Shown: piece by piece, positions 33,032-43,822 of the stretch
How positions within the stretch are numbered: position 1 is the first letter of the stretch
Layout of the letters: every line of letters starts with the position of its first letter
Assembly: GCA_033439765.1 (NCBI GenBank)
Contig: JAULSN010000003.1
Span: 4,216,001 to 4,280,000, forward strand
Reading direction: 5' to 3'
DNA: 64,000 nucleotides
From: Lasiosphaeria ovina
Taxonomy: Eukaryota > Ascomycota > Sordariomycetes > Sordariales > Lasiosphaeriaceae
Program-made: the position numbers and the translations under genes
Notes under the pieces: generated by a model
Database searches by the model: none
Told to the model about the DNA's origin: nothing
The model's input: only the letters and a program-made list of their open reading frames with translations

Positions 33032-35431
33032 ATGAACCGTTCTCTTCCCATGGCCACCGACGATGCGGATCTTTGGTCCGATAGCCACAGCATGGACTCG
33101 GACGATATCCAATCCCTCCATCTTCCCCAGTCTCCTTGGCTGGAATCACTCTCGACTGGATCCGCTTCTGGGTCTGTGCCGTCGACTATGAGTTTCGTTC
33201 ACACGGGCCAGCTCTCGCCCATCAGCAATGGTATGGATATACCCTGTGCCATGTCCGAGAACTCGGCCAGCGACTCGTCCGCATCGGGGTCGCCCAATGC
33301 ACCGGTTATGGCCCACTCGGCACCATCATCGACCAGCACCGATACCTGGGCGATGGGGGGATACATGAGCGCAGACGAAGCCCTCGAAATGCCCCATGAT
33401 CCGGACGGCCGTGATGAGATCGACTGGGACTCCAGCGATGCCATGGCGGTCACGAAACTAGAGCCTATCGACGATGACGACTTTTGCATGGAAGATGTTA
33501 AAGAGGCACCGTCGGCGCCACTTGCAGGTGCAGGGAATGCTCCTGCAACAGATCAGCCGAAGCTGAAAAGGCCAAGAGGCCGGCCGCGGAAGCACCCACT
33601 CACATCCAGTGTTTCCTCGAGCAAGATAACGAAGGGACGGTCCAAGACGGGATGCCTTACCTGTAGGAAGCGGAAGAAGAAGTGCGACGAGGCGAAACCA
33701 CGGTGTAAGTGGCCGACTAATACCATCCCGAGCAACGTTTTCTAACGCCTTTCCAGGCATGAACTGCGAGAAAAATGCCGTCGTTTGTGAGGGGTATCCA
33801 GAGAAACAGATATGGAAAAGTGGGAAAGAGAGGGCCGAAGAAGGTGAATGACCCCGTATTTGTACCTGGCCGTCCCGTCCCTGTTCTCTAACACGCTGCT
33901 AGAACGTCTGAAGTCTCGCAGTCTACCGCCAATCTCAATACAACCCATTTTCCACGGCCTGGAGACAGTGGAAGACATGATATTCTGGAAGCATTATAAC
34001 GAGCATCTCAGCACTGTACTAACTGTCGAGGGAGAGCACAAGAATGCCTTCAAAGACATGATGGTGCCGATCGCAGTGAAACACCAAGGCCTAATGCATT
34101 CGATTCTTTCGCTCGCCAGCAAGCATATTGATTTTGAGACCCCATATGGCATTAATATTCTGAAAAACAATCCCACCACGACCGCAGCGGCACTGCAAGA
34201 GCGTTCGCTTTACCATCATGACCAGGCTCGGCTGAAGTTCTACGTTGATGTCGAGTTCAGCAACGACAAGCCCAACCCGGATTTCAAGATTCTCGTCTCG
34301 GCACGCTATGGCCAGATGCTCTGCTTTCTTCTCGAGGCGTTGGCCGAAGGCAACCCTCGGGGTGAACATCGCCTTCACCTCTCGGCATACCAAAACCTGA
34401 TATCGAGCTCCCCTCCAGATGATCCCGCTTTCTTTTCATTTATCGCCGAGTTCTTCCAATACCACATCTTTGCGGACGAGCTCCTGCACTCTGTCAATGG
34501 TCCGGGTTCTTACCCAGCTCCCAAGGAATCGCCGTTGGTTCCCCCAGTGCACCCGCCGCGGTTACTGGGCGTTGCGGACGGTCTTCTCCACCATCTGTCG
34601 CAGATAACAGCCATCAGAAACACGATACGAAGCAACATGCTTGATCAAACCGATCCCGTCGTCGACTATGTGAGTCTATACCGCGCGGCCGAAATCGACG
34701 CTGCTATCAGGGATTGGACTCCTCATTGGCCCCTCGGAGACAGCCGTGACCACGTAGGGGTTCTTTACAAACACATGATGTGGATTTATCTTGTCCGAAC
34801 GATATACCCACCATCATCCTCTGCGCCATCGTCCTCAATGGCTTCGTCTGCTATATCTCTCCCCGTGGTACATAGCACACCATCTCGTGGCCGACCAACG
34901 TCCTCGGTCGTGAATACACCCCCACAATCAACGTCGACGAGCTGTGCCTCCTCCCCGAGGCTTTCTGCCGCTAGGTCTGTTTCCGCGAGTTGTCTGCCCA
35001 ATCAAGACCTCGGCCTGGCCAAGCAGAGACCTATCGGCATAGACACTGCAACTGCCACGGACACCCATCTTACCGAGAACCGGACATCTCCGCCGCCTAT
35101 TCGACAGCCGCCCCAACACGACCCCCGAGTCAGCCTCGCGGTTGACGAGTCACTGGCGATTATCGAAAAGTTCAAACCGAGTGACCCTAGCCAGACTCTG
35201 CTCCTCCTCCCCTGTTTTGTGATCGGTACCTCCTGCTTTGCCCCCGGTCAACAGGATCGCATACGCGCCGCCGTCAGGACAGTCAGGGGCTATACGGGCC
35301 TCCGTAACACGGACCGCGTCATAGATGTCCTCGAACGCGTATGGCAACACATGGACTCCGGGGAGTGGGCAGCCGTCTGGGATTGGCCCGGAGTCGCACG
35401 CTCTTTAGGTCTGGATTTCATTCCGGCTTAA
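33032..35431 (+). CDS. Zn(II)2Cys6 transcription factor with an AT-hook and fungal-specific C-terminal domain
   Basis: This is a fungal-only binuclear zinc cluster regulator. Exons 33032-33704, 33757-33843 and 33903-35431 join in phase to give 762 aa. Residues 1-170 are acidic and Ser-rich (possible activation region). KRPRGRPRKHP, about residues 180-190, is an AT-hook. The zinc cluster has Cys 208, 211, 218, 225, 228 and 235 (CX2CX6CX6CX2CX6C). The codon for Cys225 is split by intron 1 (33705-33756, GTAAGT...CTAAC...CAG), a common intron position in this family. Intron 2 is 33844-33902. The long C-terminal part (HSILSLASKH and similar) fits the Fungal_trans_2 type of regulatory domain, with a Ser/Pro-rich insert around 34800-35100. 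The target pathway cannot be inferred. Confidence 0.92.
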
Positions 35432-36016
35432 GAGACGCACGGGTGCAGGTAAGCGTGAGAATATATTATTTGTTAATTTGTTTGGGATATGAAGCACTAG
35501 GGCGAGCGGGGTTCGGGGTTCGGTTTCTGGTTTCCTCTATCTCTTTGTATCTTTTACGAATCCTATCTTTTTTCTTTTCTCTTTTTTTGCTGAACATTCT
35601 TTTGCGATGGGAGTTTAAAAAGGCTTGTTGGTTGACGGATTGAAAGAAGAACAAATCGGCAAAAGGCCAAAATCTTGGGCGCTCGCAGGAGACAGGTTAA
35701 GTCAGACTATACGGCGTTATTCTTCGATGTATTTGGATGGAGTTTCTTTACATGTCTGCAAGGGGTTTTAACTGTGATGGTATTGGTTTCTGGATTTGTT
35801 AACTGGGTTTCGTTTCCACGGGTCTGCAAGAGAACACATGTTGGTCGTAACACACTGGGTCTATAAGGGAGCCATTAGCGGACATGCATTAACATGCAGG
35901 AGTTTGTGTGCGCATTTAATTTAATTTTACTGTTTTTGGTGGTTCGTCCATGAACGGAAGTCGATATATTCCTCTCTCTTGGACCTGGCACAGTCACGAC
36001 AACCCATCTGCCGATT
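35432..36016. other. Convergent 3' flanks
   Basis: About 585 bp between the zinc-cluster gene and the AAA-like gene; T-rich after the first stop codon. No gene is seen. Confidence 0.5.
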
Positions 36017-37900
36017 TTAAACACCATCCTCAGCTTCATCTCTCTGTTCTCTCAGAGCCACATCAACACCCCCTTTGGCCCTCCGTATCTCATACGTTCC
36101 GCCAAGGGTCAAGTCTTTGGCAACCAGCTCTCTTGTACGACCGAGGCTCTCGATTGCGGCGATGCGGTCGATAGTCGCCTGTAGGTGCTGACGGAAACCC
36201 GGTTCTGAAACAATTTGCTTAAAGGCAAGGTGCATTGGCACGGAGCTGGCTCGAACTTGGGCGTCGCTAGTGATGCTGAAAAGATTGAGACGGTCCAGGG
36301 CCCGCACAAAATCCGACCGCGTCATGATTTGCTGGGCTTTGTGCAGAGCAAAGGATGGCAGAACGTGGCCCAGTTCGGGATCGTACGTGCTGTCCATCTC
36401 GGTTTCCTTGTCAACGAGGGCAGTGGCGAGCACGACGGCAGCTGCCTGTGGAGGGTAAGCGGTTAGTAGATTTCCTATGGCGCAGTTGTGCTGGAGTTTT
36501 CTGTACGAAGAGAGATTTCTGGGAGACGAGGCTGGTGGCGGTTACTCACCGCCCATTTTTGCTGATCCATGACATCGTCATCCATTTCAGCCCCGAGAAT
36601 CCAGCATTGGTTCAAGAACCATGTCTTCTCAACCTCTAGGATCTTATCACAGGTTGCTAGCATATCATTGCTTTTGGCAACCCGATTTAGAAAGTTTAGG
36701 CGGCCACCGACCCGGTCGTAGATCTGCTCGAGCACGTCTTGCGATAGAGTCTCCCCACAGTGTCGCTGGCGGTAATTCTTCAAGGCTGCCGTTGCCTGAG
36801 CCTTGGGTAGGTCCACGACTGTGAGGACTTCTAGCCGGGCGGCCAGCTGCTTCAGCTTTTCATAAATCCAGTAGTCGTCGCTGTTGAATACCATGGTGAC
36901 AAGACCAGAAGCCGCCCATTGTTCTGCTCGCTGCTGGAGCAGCTCAATGAGGTCCTTGCCGTCTTCGTCGTCTCTGATGAGATGCATCTGGTTGACAATG
37001 AGAACAAGAGGCCTGCCAACCTTTGATCTTCTCCGCAGCGCCACTTTTTCCAGCTTGTTTAGAGCACGCTCGATATCGAGAAGCGCAGTCGTGTCTCTGG
37101 GCCCGCGCTCGCTGAAGTAGGCGCCTATGTAATCTTCGTGGAACTCGTAATCCAGGGCTTTTCCGAGGCGAATTCGGAAGATTTCCAGGTCAGGATGTGC
37201 CTCAAACATGGCCACGCCGTCGCCATCGATCTTGCGCATGGCCTCCAGAAGCATGCTGCTCTTGCCTGCGCCCTTGTCACCGATGAACAAGTGGTAATGC
37301 CCAACCTCGCGGCCAGCTATGATTTCGTCGACGAGATGCTGCTCCGGACGCGCTATCCAGTGCGTGGCGGCAGCGGCGGCCGCTTTGGAGACAGGAAAGT
37401 TCTTCCCCATGGCGGCGAGATCAAGGACGGGATCACCAGGCTCGAATGCGTTGGCCATCTTCTTGAGAACGAAGTACTTGTAGCTTTGATGATAGACGTA
37501 TGCCGCAATGCCAAAGCCAGCGCCAAGAATCACAATGGAGGCAAAGGAGGTGGCGGCCGCCTCGGCCATCTTTGCGGCAAGGGATGGACCAGCATCGCCA
37601 TCATTTCTGGGAGGCGGCGGTGATGTCCAGGAAGCTTGACCACTTGTTTCTTGCACGGCTGTTGCGGGCGGGTTTAACCATGAATGTCAGTCTGAAGGAG
37701 ACCTGATGGGAATGACTTGCAAATCGAGAAAAGCACCCACGAGATGTACCTAGTGGCGGCTGGGGGTTCTCACTACCGCTATTTCTACTACGAGTAGTAG
37801 CAAGCTGCCTCACCCATCTTGGGGGTGGTAATCGCGTTCCGGCGCAGCCGGTTAATTCGTGGCTTGCGATCGCAGCCGCCCTCCTCATCATCAACCTCAT
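36017..37900 (-). CDS. Mitochondrial AAA-like P-loop ATPase with C-terminal winged-helix region
   Basis: Exons 37900-37741, 37658-36550 and 36445-36017 join in phase to give 565 aa. Exon 1 encodes a strong mitochondrial presequence (MRLMMRRAAAIASHELTG, later WVRQLATTR, rich in Arg and free of acids at the start). A membrane span follows (FASIVILGAGFGIAAYVY), then the ATPase domain with Walker A GDKGAGKSS. The Walker B position reads PLVLIVNQMHLI, where the usual acidic pair is replaced by Asn-Gln; the sensor-like MVFNSDDYWIYEKL comes after. The C-terminal 140 residues look like the winged-helix region found at the end of this fungal family. The exon 1 junction uses donor GTGGGT at 37740 and acceptor CAG at 37659. 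The exact role is unknown; an inner-membrane-anchored ATPase is likely. Confidence 0.85.
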
Positions 37901-39661
37901 TATTGCTGGACCCTAGACCCCTCTTTCCTCTTTTAGTTACCAAATGCGCAGGTGCAGGTAGGTACAAAACTTAGCACCTTACCTTACCCAAAAAGGTATG
38001 TACCAGGTACCTTACGCGTCTAGGTCCTCCGAGAAACGAAGGCGAGGAGAAAATCATTCAGCGAGAGGACGTCTTGGACTTTACCAAGACGGTAATATGG
38101 AAACAGTGGACAATTTTGCGCTGTTTCAAGAATGGAAGGCGCAAAACTACAACAACAACGGCTCCTTTATTTCATTGCCCTTGAGTTGCCACCCTTGCCC
38201 GCTTCGTTGTCTTGGCTTTGGGGCCCGTATTCGTAAACGGTACTCCGTACACACGGCAGCTGCTTACATAGCTCGGCCAGCGGAAATGCTCAGCTGGCTG
38301 CCAGCTGGCATTCCCTTCCACTCTTTTTGACGACCTGGCCGAAGGCAGAACGTCAACACAATATCACAGGAATACAAAGTCAGTTGCAGACACCACCAGC
38401 CTTTTTCTGAATATTTTGCCGCCCTTCAAAAAGTCACAGTGTAGTCTGATGAATGCGCATGGGACACATTCGGACCACTATCCCAAACACAGACGGTGAG
38501 AAGGACACTCGGACTCTTGAAACCATGTTTGCCTTTGGAAGTTTGAACCACCACGGCGACACACGACCATGTCTCCTGCGGATCTTATAAATGGAAATAA
38601 CATCTTTTGTATTTTAATATCATGTTTATCACTCCATATAGACTGGTTCCCGCATCCTTAGAGCTGCGATATAGATATGAGATATGGCTTCTCCCCTTCA
38701 ACATATGCCACACTCAAAAAGGAGCATGGTTTAGGATAAAACAACACCCTCCTAAGCTTGTATCGTCGTCTTTATCTTGGCACAAGACAGTTTTTTCATG
38801 GTAGCTGTATCCCCCCCGTAGCAAGCCAAATCTCCCATTCCAAATCTCCCACTGGGGAAGCCGACCTGCAAGACAGTCTACATGTGACCTGATAGCTTCG
38901 TGATAGCTTGAGTTGTCTATGGCACCTTAGTTTTAAATATGGGATGAAAGGTAAGTAGGTAGGGTAGTTTTTAATCCTTGAAGTCTGCTAGGAGCTGAGA
39001 AGAACCTGAGGGCCAAGTGAGGGGTGTACTGTGTACTCTTCACCTCGCGTTTACGTGTAATATTTTATCACTCGCGTGTTTATCATTCTAGATTTTGCTT
39101 GTATTTCTGCCAGCCCACTCCAGAAATTTTCTCGAAGCTTCTGCATACCACACACCTTCCTCTTCCAACGTCTAGGCACTGAACCTCCACATTGCACTCG
39201 CGAATACAGCCCACCCTACTTGGGTTGTGTATAGAGGACCGGGACACGACAATCAACAAACGGCAGACGACGTACCGCCTGTTGTTTCTTTCGTCGAGGG
39301 CTTCGGAACTCGCTTATTCCGCGAGTTTTTTTTTACCAAAACTCACTTCTGGGCCAACTTAAACTGTAAGCAGCCGACGACGTGCCTTCCATTTTCTACA
39401 GTATCTTACGTACTCGTGGATGTACTCTAATACAGTATCAGATTCTCGTCCCTTCCTCTTTCGGACGACATGAACATACCACCTGCCCTTGTTGAGGCGC
39501 AGACGACATTCTAAAGCGCCTCCCGAGTCATTTGTACAGCGACTTCCGCTATTGTTCGTTTTCGATTTGCCATTACAGCGTCCGCCCACGCATTTTACCA
39601 ACATCGCTACCTGGTTACTTGAGATTCCTCTATCAATATCACCACTGACCCACGATTTCAA
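37901..39661. other. Divergent intergenic region, 1.76 kb
   Basis: Lies between the AAA-like gene and a long disordered-protein gene. It contains a TACCTA/GGTA cluster at 37955-38012, a single ACGCGT at 38014-38019, TACTCCGTA at 38241-38249 and a 14-codon uORF-like frame (MNIPPALVEAQTTF) at 39470-39514. No gene is supportable. Confidence 0.4.
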
Positions 39662-42256
39662 ATGCAGGGAGAAGACACGAGCGCTATTGTATTGACTGGC
39701 GACTGTACTGTGCCAGAGCTAATGGCAAAAAGCACCGAAGGCGATAGCCCAGTAGCCGGCATGGAGTCGTCCGGCCCCGATCTGCCTCGCCTGACGTCGG
39801 ACCAGCTTGCGGATCCCTGCACACCCGTTATTATTAACGGCCGGCGTATGCAACTTTGGCAGGTGGCCCATCTCTTTGGAGTCAAACATGAGATTCCTGA
39901 CGCTCGTCAGCGGTCTGGCGCATCCTCTCGGGACTTTCAACGGCCACCGTCGCCATGCCAAGATCGCAATGTCGCCACGAGCCTCCAGAATACCCAGCTG
40001 GACGCAGAATACGACAGATTTGCACCGGACACGTCCGATGCGTCTTCATCTACCTTAAAAATCTCTCGCTCGAATGATCATGACCTTGAGCTGTCCGACG
40101 CGCTCCACCACGACGCGCTCCACCACGACGCCCCAGCGACCGCGACCCCCCAGACACCGACTCTGACAGGCGTCTCTCGGACGTTATCAGGACAAGAAGA
40201 CCAACTTCTGAAAAATTGTCCAAGCCACAGTTTTCTGCGGCCGTCATCCGGTCCTCCGACCGGTGGGCAAGGCTCTACGATAGAGACCAGCATATCTAGC
40301 CTGGACTCTCCAACGATCCCGGGCGCTGACGACAGCCAGGAAAATACTAGCCTCTGCGAAGCTGACTATGGCTTCGACCTAGGAGTGTCCTCCGTTAATA
40401 CTCTATCTCTAGAATCCCTTTCCTCTGTGCTTGAGAGGATGATTGAAGAGTCCCGGTCAGCCGCTGGCGAGGAGAAAGGCGGGGCGACTCAAACCAGCAC
40501 CAGCACTGGCATTGACGAAGGAGGGCAAGCAACAGAAGAGGAATATTCACAGCTAGAACATTTGCCGGCTCCTTTGGATGGCACGAAGTTTCTTGTTAAA
40601 CCACCGCAACCGCCGAATGGGAACCGGCCAGCTGTAGCATCCGCAGACTTGCGAATACCAGACCGACCGAAGTCCCCTTTGCCAGAACAACGCCCCCCAG
40701 TTCCCGAATCCCCGCAGCCGGCGGGACGGGGACGAACAATGCCGGCCCTATTAGGATGCAAATCCGCATCACCGGGGTCACTAGCTGATCTATCCCCTCC
40801 AAGATCTCTCTCAGGGTTTACTGGCAAGCCCTTGCCTCCAGATCCTGGAGAAGAGACGAAGCGGAGAAGTCGTTCAAGCTCTGCGAAATACACACCAACA
40901 CTAGAAACAATCAGCGACGTCTCTCCCGACCGTGGGCTCAGACAGTCTTTGAGATCTTCCTTTGGGTTCGGCAAGAACTCACAGAGATCCTCTGGCCAGT
41001 CGCTTGCGAGCCGATCTCGTCCTCCTTCTACCGATCCAAGAGCGCTGGATGGAAGGACTGGATTGCCGGAGATATACAAGACTGAGGCAGCCGACGAGGA
41101 AGTGTGCGTGAACATGGTTGTATTACCCCGTGGCTCCGGGGTGAGCGGCAAAGACGAGACGGCAGCATTCCTGCTACCGTCTCTCATGACACACGAGATT
41201 CTGGGAATAGAGCCAACGGCTGGCCAGCTAGCGGTTACCCCTGGCCAGAATACGCCTCCCAGATCGATAGCCATGGACAGCTACCCTCCACCACATTCAC
41301 CCGTGCCCGGAGACGATTCGTGGATATTGGATGGCCCTAGTTCGCTATTTTGGGAAGCGTCACACTACGATCTTTCAACTGAGATGGACCAGATTTCAGA
41401 GAGCACGCGCATGCCTCATTCGAAAAGCACGGATCTGTATTCGACGTCTCTAGAGCACACCCCAGTATCGAAAACGACCAGCTTCCATAACGTTCGGGCT
41501 TTCTCAAAGGCCTTGAGCAAGGGAATCAGAGGTCATCGAGAGAGAGGCAGATCTATTGGAAATGCACCAGCCGGATCGTCACGCAACTCCCCCGAGTCAC
41601 GTTCGAGTAAGAGATCATTTTCGTTCACACCACGCACTAGGGGGTTTGTATCGCCGTCAGAATCACTTGGAGCCCCAAACAGGGCTGAATACCTAAATGA
41701 GAACGTTCAAAACTCAACCACATCACTTGTCGGACCAACTATCAGACCCCCAGTAACGCCTTCTCGGCCTGGACTATCTCCTTTCCCCAATTATACGTGG
41801 GGGACAGGAATGGATACGCCATCCAACCCACGCAGACCAACAACTCCTCCAGCTCGAGGTAGTCCACCTTTAATGTCCCGATGGAGCCCGAGCCCCGAGA
41901 GTTCGCCTGAGCGTGGTGGGATTGGAACTAAGGTCATGAAAGCGCTCAATATAGCAAAACTCCAACCAAAGAAGTCAAGAGCCCGTCTCCGAGAGCGTTC
42001 CGACTCAGAAAAGGGATTAGTAACATCAGTTGCGGTGATTTCTCCAGTTGACTTATCGGCACTCAGAGACCATGTTGCAGACCAAAGAACAGTAGAAGAA
42101 GCTTCTGATGAAGCGACAGGACCGTCGTCGCCCTCTCCGTCATCACCCAGTAGAGCACATGTACAGCGAAAGCTGTCAATGGCACTCCTATCTTTGAAGA
42201 AAAAGAATAAGGAAAACTACGAAGATGGCAATTATGAGGAGAGGGACGAATATTAG
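39662..42256 (+). CDS. Long disordered Ser/Pro-rich protein, unrecognised
   Basis: This intronless frame of 864 codons is too long to be chance in DNA of this composition. The protein is rich in Ser, Pro, Thr and Asp and is probably disordered through most of its length. A short ordered-looking motif lies near the N-terminus (PVIINGRRMQLWQVAHLFGV, about residues 55-75). Near residue 148 a 15-bp duplication gives the tandem DALHHDALHHDA. Many SP and TP sites and basic SR-like stretches (RSRSSSAKYTPTLE) suggest heavy phosphorylation. The C-terminal region (VMKALNIAKLQPKKSRARLR, later LLSLKKKNKENYED) is basic. I know no function; a polarity or signalling scaffold is one guess. The start at 39662 is the first ATG of the frame. 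Confidence 0.75.
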   Translation: MQGEDTSAIVLTGDCTVPELMAKSTEGDSPVAGMESSGPDLPRLTSDQLADPCTPVIINGRRMQLWQVAHLFGVKHEIPDARQRSGASSRDFQRPPSPCQDRNVATSLQNTQLDAEYDRFAPDTSDASSSTLKISRSNDHDLELSDALHHDALHHDAPATATPQTPTLTGVSRTLSGQEDQLLKNCPSHSFLRPSSGPPTGGQGSTIETSISSLDSPTIPGADDSQENTSLCEADYGFDLGVSSVNTLSLESLSSVLERMIEESRSAAGEEKGGATQTSTSTGIDEGGQATEEEYSQLEHLPAPLDGTKFLVKPPQPPNGNRPAVASADLRIPDRPKSPLPEQRPPVPESPQPAGRGRTMPALLGCKSASPGSLADLSPPRSLSGFTGKPLPPDPGEETKRRSRSSSAKYTPTLETISDVSPDRGLRQSLRSSFGFGKNSQRSSGQSLASRSRPPSTDPRALDGRTGLPEIYKTEAADEEVCVNMVVLPRGSGVSGKDETAAFLLPSLMTHEILGIEPTAGQLAVTPGQNTPPRSIAMDSYPPPHSPVPGDDSWILDGPSSLFWEASHYDLSTEMDQISESTRMPHSKSTDLYSTSLEHTPVSKTTSFHNVRAFSKALSKGIRGHRERGRSIGNAPAGSSRNSPESRSSKRSFSFTPRTRGFVSPSESLGAPNRAEYLNENVQNSTTSLVGPTIRPPVTPSRPGLSPFPNYTWGTGMDTPSNPRRPTTPPARGSPPLMSRWSPSPESSPERGGIGTKVMKALNIAKLQPKKSRARLRERSDSEKGLVTSVAVISPVDLSALRDHVADQRTVEEASDEATGPSSPSPSSPSRAHVQRKLSMALLSLKKKNKENYEDGNYEERDEY

Positions 42257-42943
42257 CGAATTGAAGGGAGTGGTGGTTTGGGGTACTTTCACATCATCAA
42301 AGGGATATTTCCAAGCCACAAGGGAAAGGAGCGCCTACTCGCATGTGAACCTAGCTGAGTGCCCCGTAGATTAAGGAGATATTTCTCTATGTTGCCGAGA
42401 CAAATTGGCAGTTCAGCCATACTATCGAGGGTTAACAACAACTGTTTACTGAAGTGCTGCACTTTCCCCTTGTTACCACTCCTCTTACTCCTATTTGCAG
42501 ACAACACAGAAGGTCTCCTGGTTTCTGTTCGTTCGTTTTTAAATATCAAGAACATAAAGAGGCTTCAATATGTTTGTGGCCACACGTTTCTTCCTCGTTA
42601 CCCTTTATCATCGAGGTAGATGTTACATGAGTATGATGCAGTATTCATACACATGGTGGTTCAGGTGCGGCGTAAAATTACTGTAACATAACCAAGCACG
42701 AGGAACGGCTACACTCTAAAGTCGTGTATTACGGGAGGGTGAAGTGTACGAGCATACATACATGCACAACGGCACCTTCCCAAAGGAAGGTAATACCCGC
42801 CGTCCCCACCAGACGCTTTTGCCGAACGGTCGCCATTCCTCGCTTCTCTCTCCAACAACACCATTTATTTGTTTTTGGGGTTTTTGGGAGGGTTTACTAC
42901 GGTGCAGAATTGAAGGAAACCCCGAAACGCGACAATTATCAAT
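42257..42943. other. Intergenic between two rightward genes
   Basis: About 690 bp holding the 3' flank of the disordered-protein gene and the upstream region of the next gene. No gene is seen. Confidence 0.5.
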
Positions 42944-43822
42944 ATGGGCGTGATCAAAAAAACGGTTTACACGGGCGTCCTGACGGGGGCCAGCTTCCTT
43001 GGATACCTGGGAGCTACGACGACCATCATCAGCCCACTGCCGAGGGACGATGCCCTTTTCAGGTCAGCGACCTTTGCAAAGTACAACGTGCACCGAAACC
43101 CGTCAACCCAAGACATCTGCGTCAAGCGGATACCGCTCAACAAGATACGGCCCGAGCTGCTCGAAAACGAGGGAGACCTGGTTCTGGAATTCTGCCGCGG
43201 GGTCTGGAGTGGATTAGGTAAGTTCAGTTCTATGTAATCCACACATTTGGCCGTTCCCGAGGGCGTTCGCAACCTTGCAAGCGACCAATGGCCGCGCGCA
43301 TCAATTCGTGTGGCTCGAGGAACGGAGCCAAGGGCCAATTCGAGGGGCAAAGATGCTCAGCGGACTGACAAGAAGACGTGGGATGACCTCCCATGTCGTC
43401 GCTCCACAGGCAATCGGTTCCAGCGAGCATATCTCGCCCGCAAATACCACGGACCGGTAACGAGCGAGCAGCTTTGGACCGTCGAACAGCTATCACGGTC
43501 GACATACACACCGGGAACGCAGCTCATCGACCACTTTGAGGTCGTGGAAAGGACGCCGACCGAGATTGTCGTCCGCTGCGGGGACAGCCCTCGGAACCAG
43601 AGCCCGCGCGACTCGGACGGGCTGTTCGTCATCAGCGCCGAAGTCGACGAGGCACGTGCCGAGGTGGTCCTGGGGCTTAAGAGTTGCTTCTTTACCAGCG
43701 CTCGCAAAATCGAAGGGATCCAGGGCCCAATGCCTGGCTGGATGGAACTGTGCCATCGATGGTACACGCGACTCTGGATGGCTTCAGGGTCATGGAGAGT
43801 GACGCGCAACAGCGTCTTTTGA
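42944..43822 (+). CDS. Conserved fungal protein with N-terminal membrane anchor, function unknown
   Basis: Exons 42944-43217 and 43410-43822 join in phase to give 228 aa. The first residues (MGVIKKTVYTGVLTGASFLG, continuing YLGATTTIIS) form a short membrane anchor or uncleaved signal. A soluble region follows that is well conserved in filamentous ascomycetes by my reading: RIPLNKIRPELLENEGDL, EFCRGVWSGLG, FEVVERTPTEIVVRCGDSP and EVVLGLKSCFF. Alternating strands with a central charged pair suggest a START-like or DUF1990-like fold, but this is only a pattern guess. The intron (43218-43409, 192 nt) is long for this window; it starts GTAAGT, has CTGAC near its end and finishes CACAG. The C-terminus (GWMELCHRWYTRLWM, ending SWRVTR) is amphipathic. 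Confidence 0.8.

Noticed and set aside
40489..41274. A 261-codon antisense frame opposite the disordered protein
   Set aside because: Low-complexity mirror of Ser/Pro codons with no recognisable domain.
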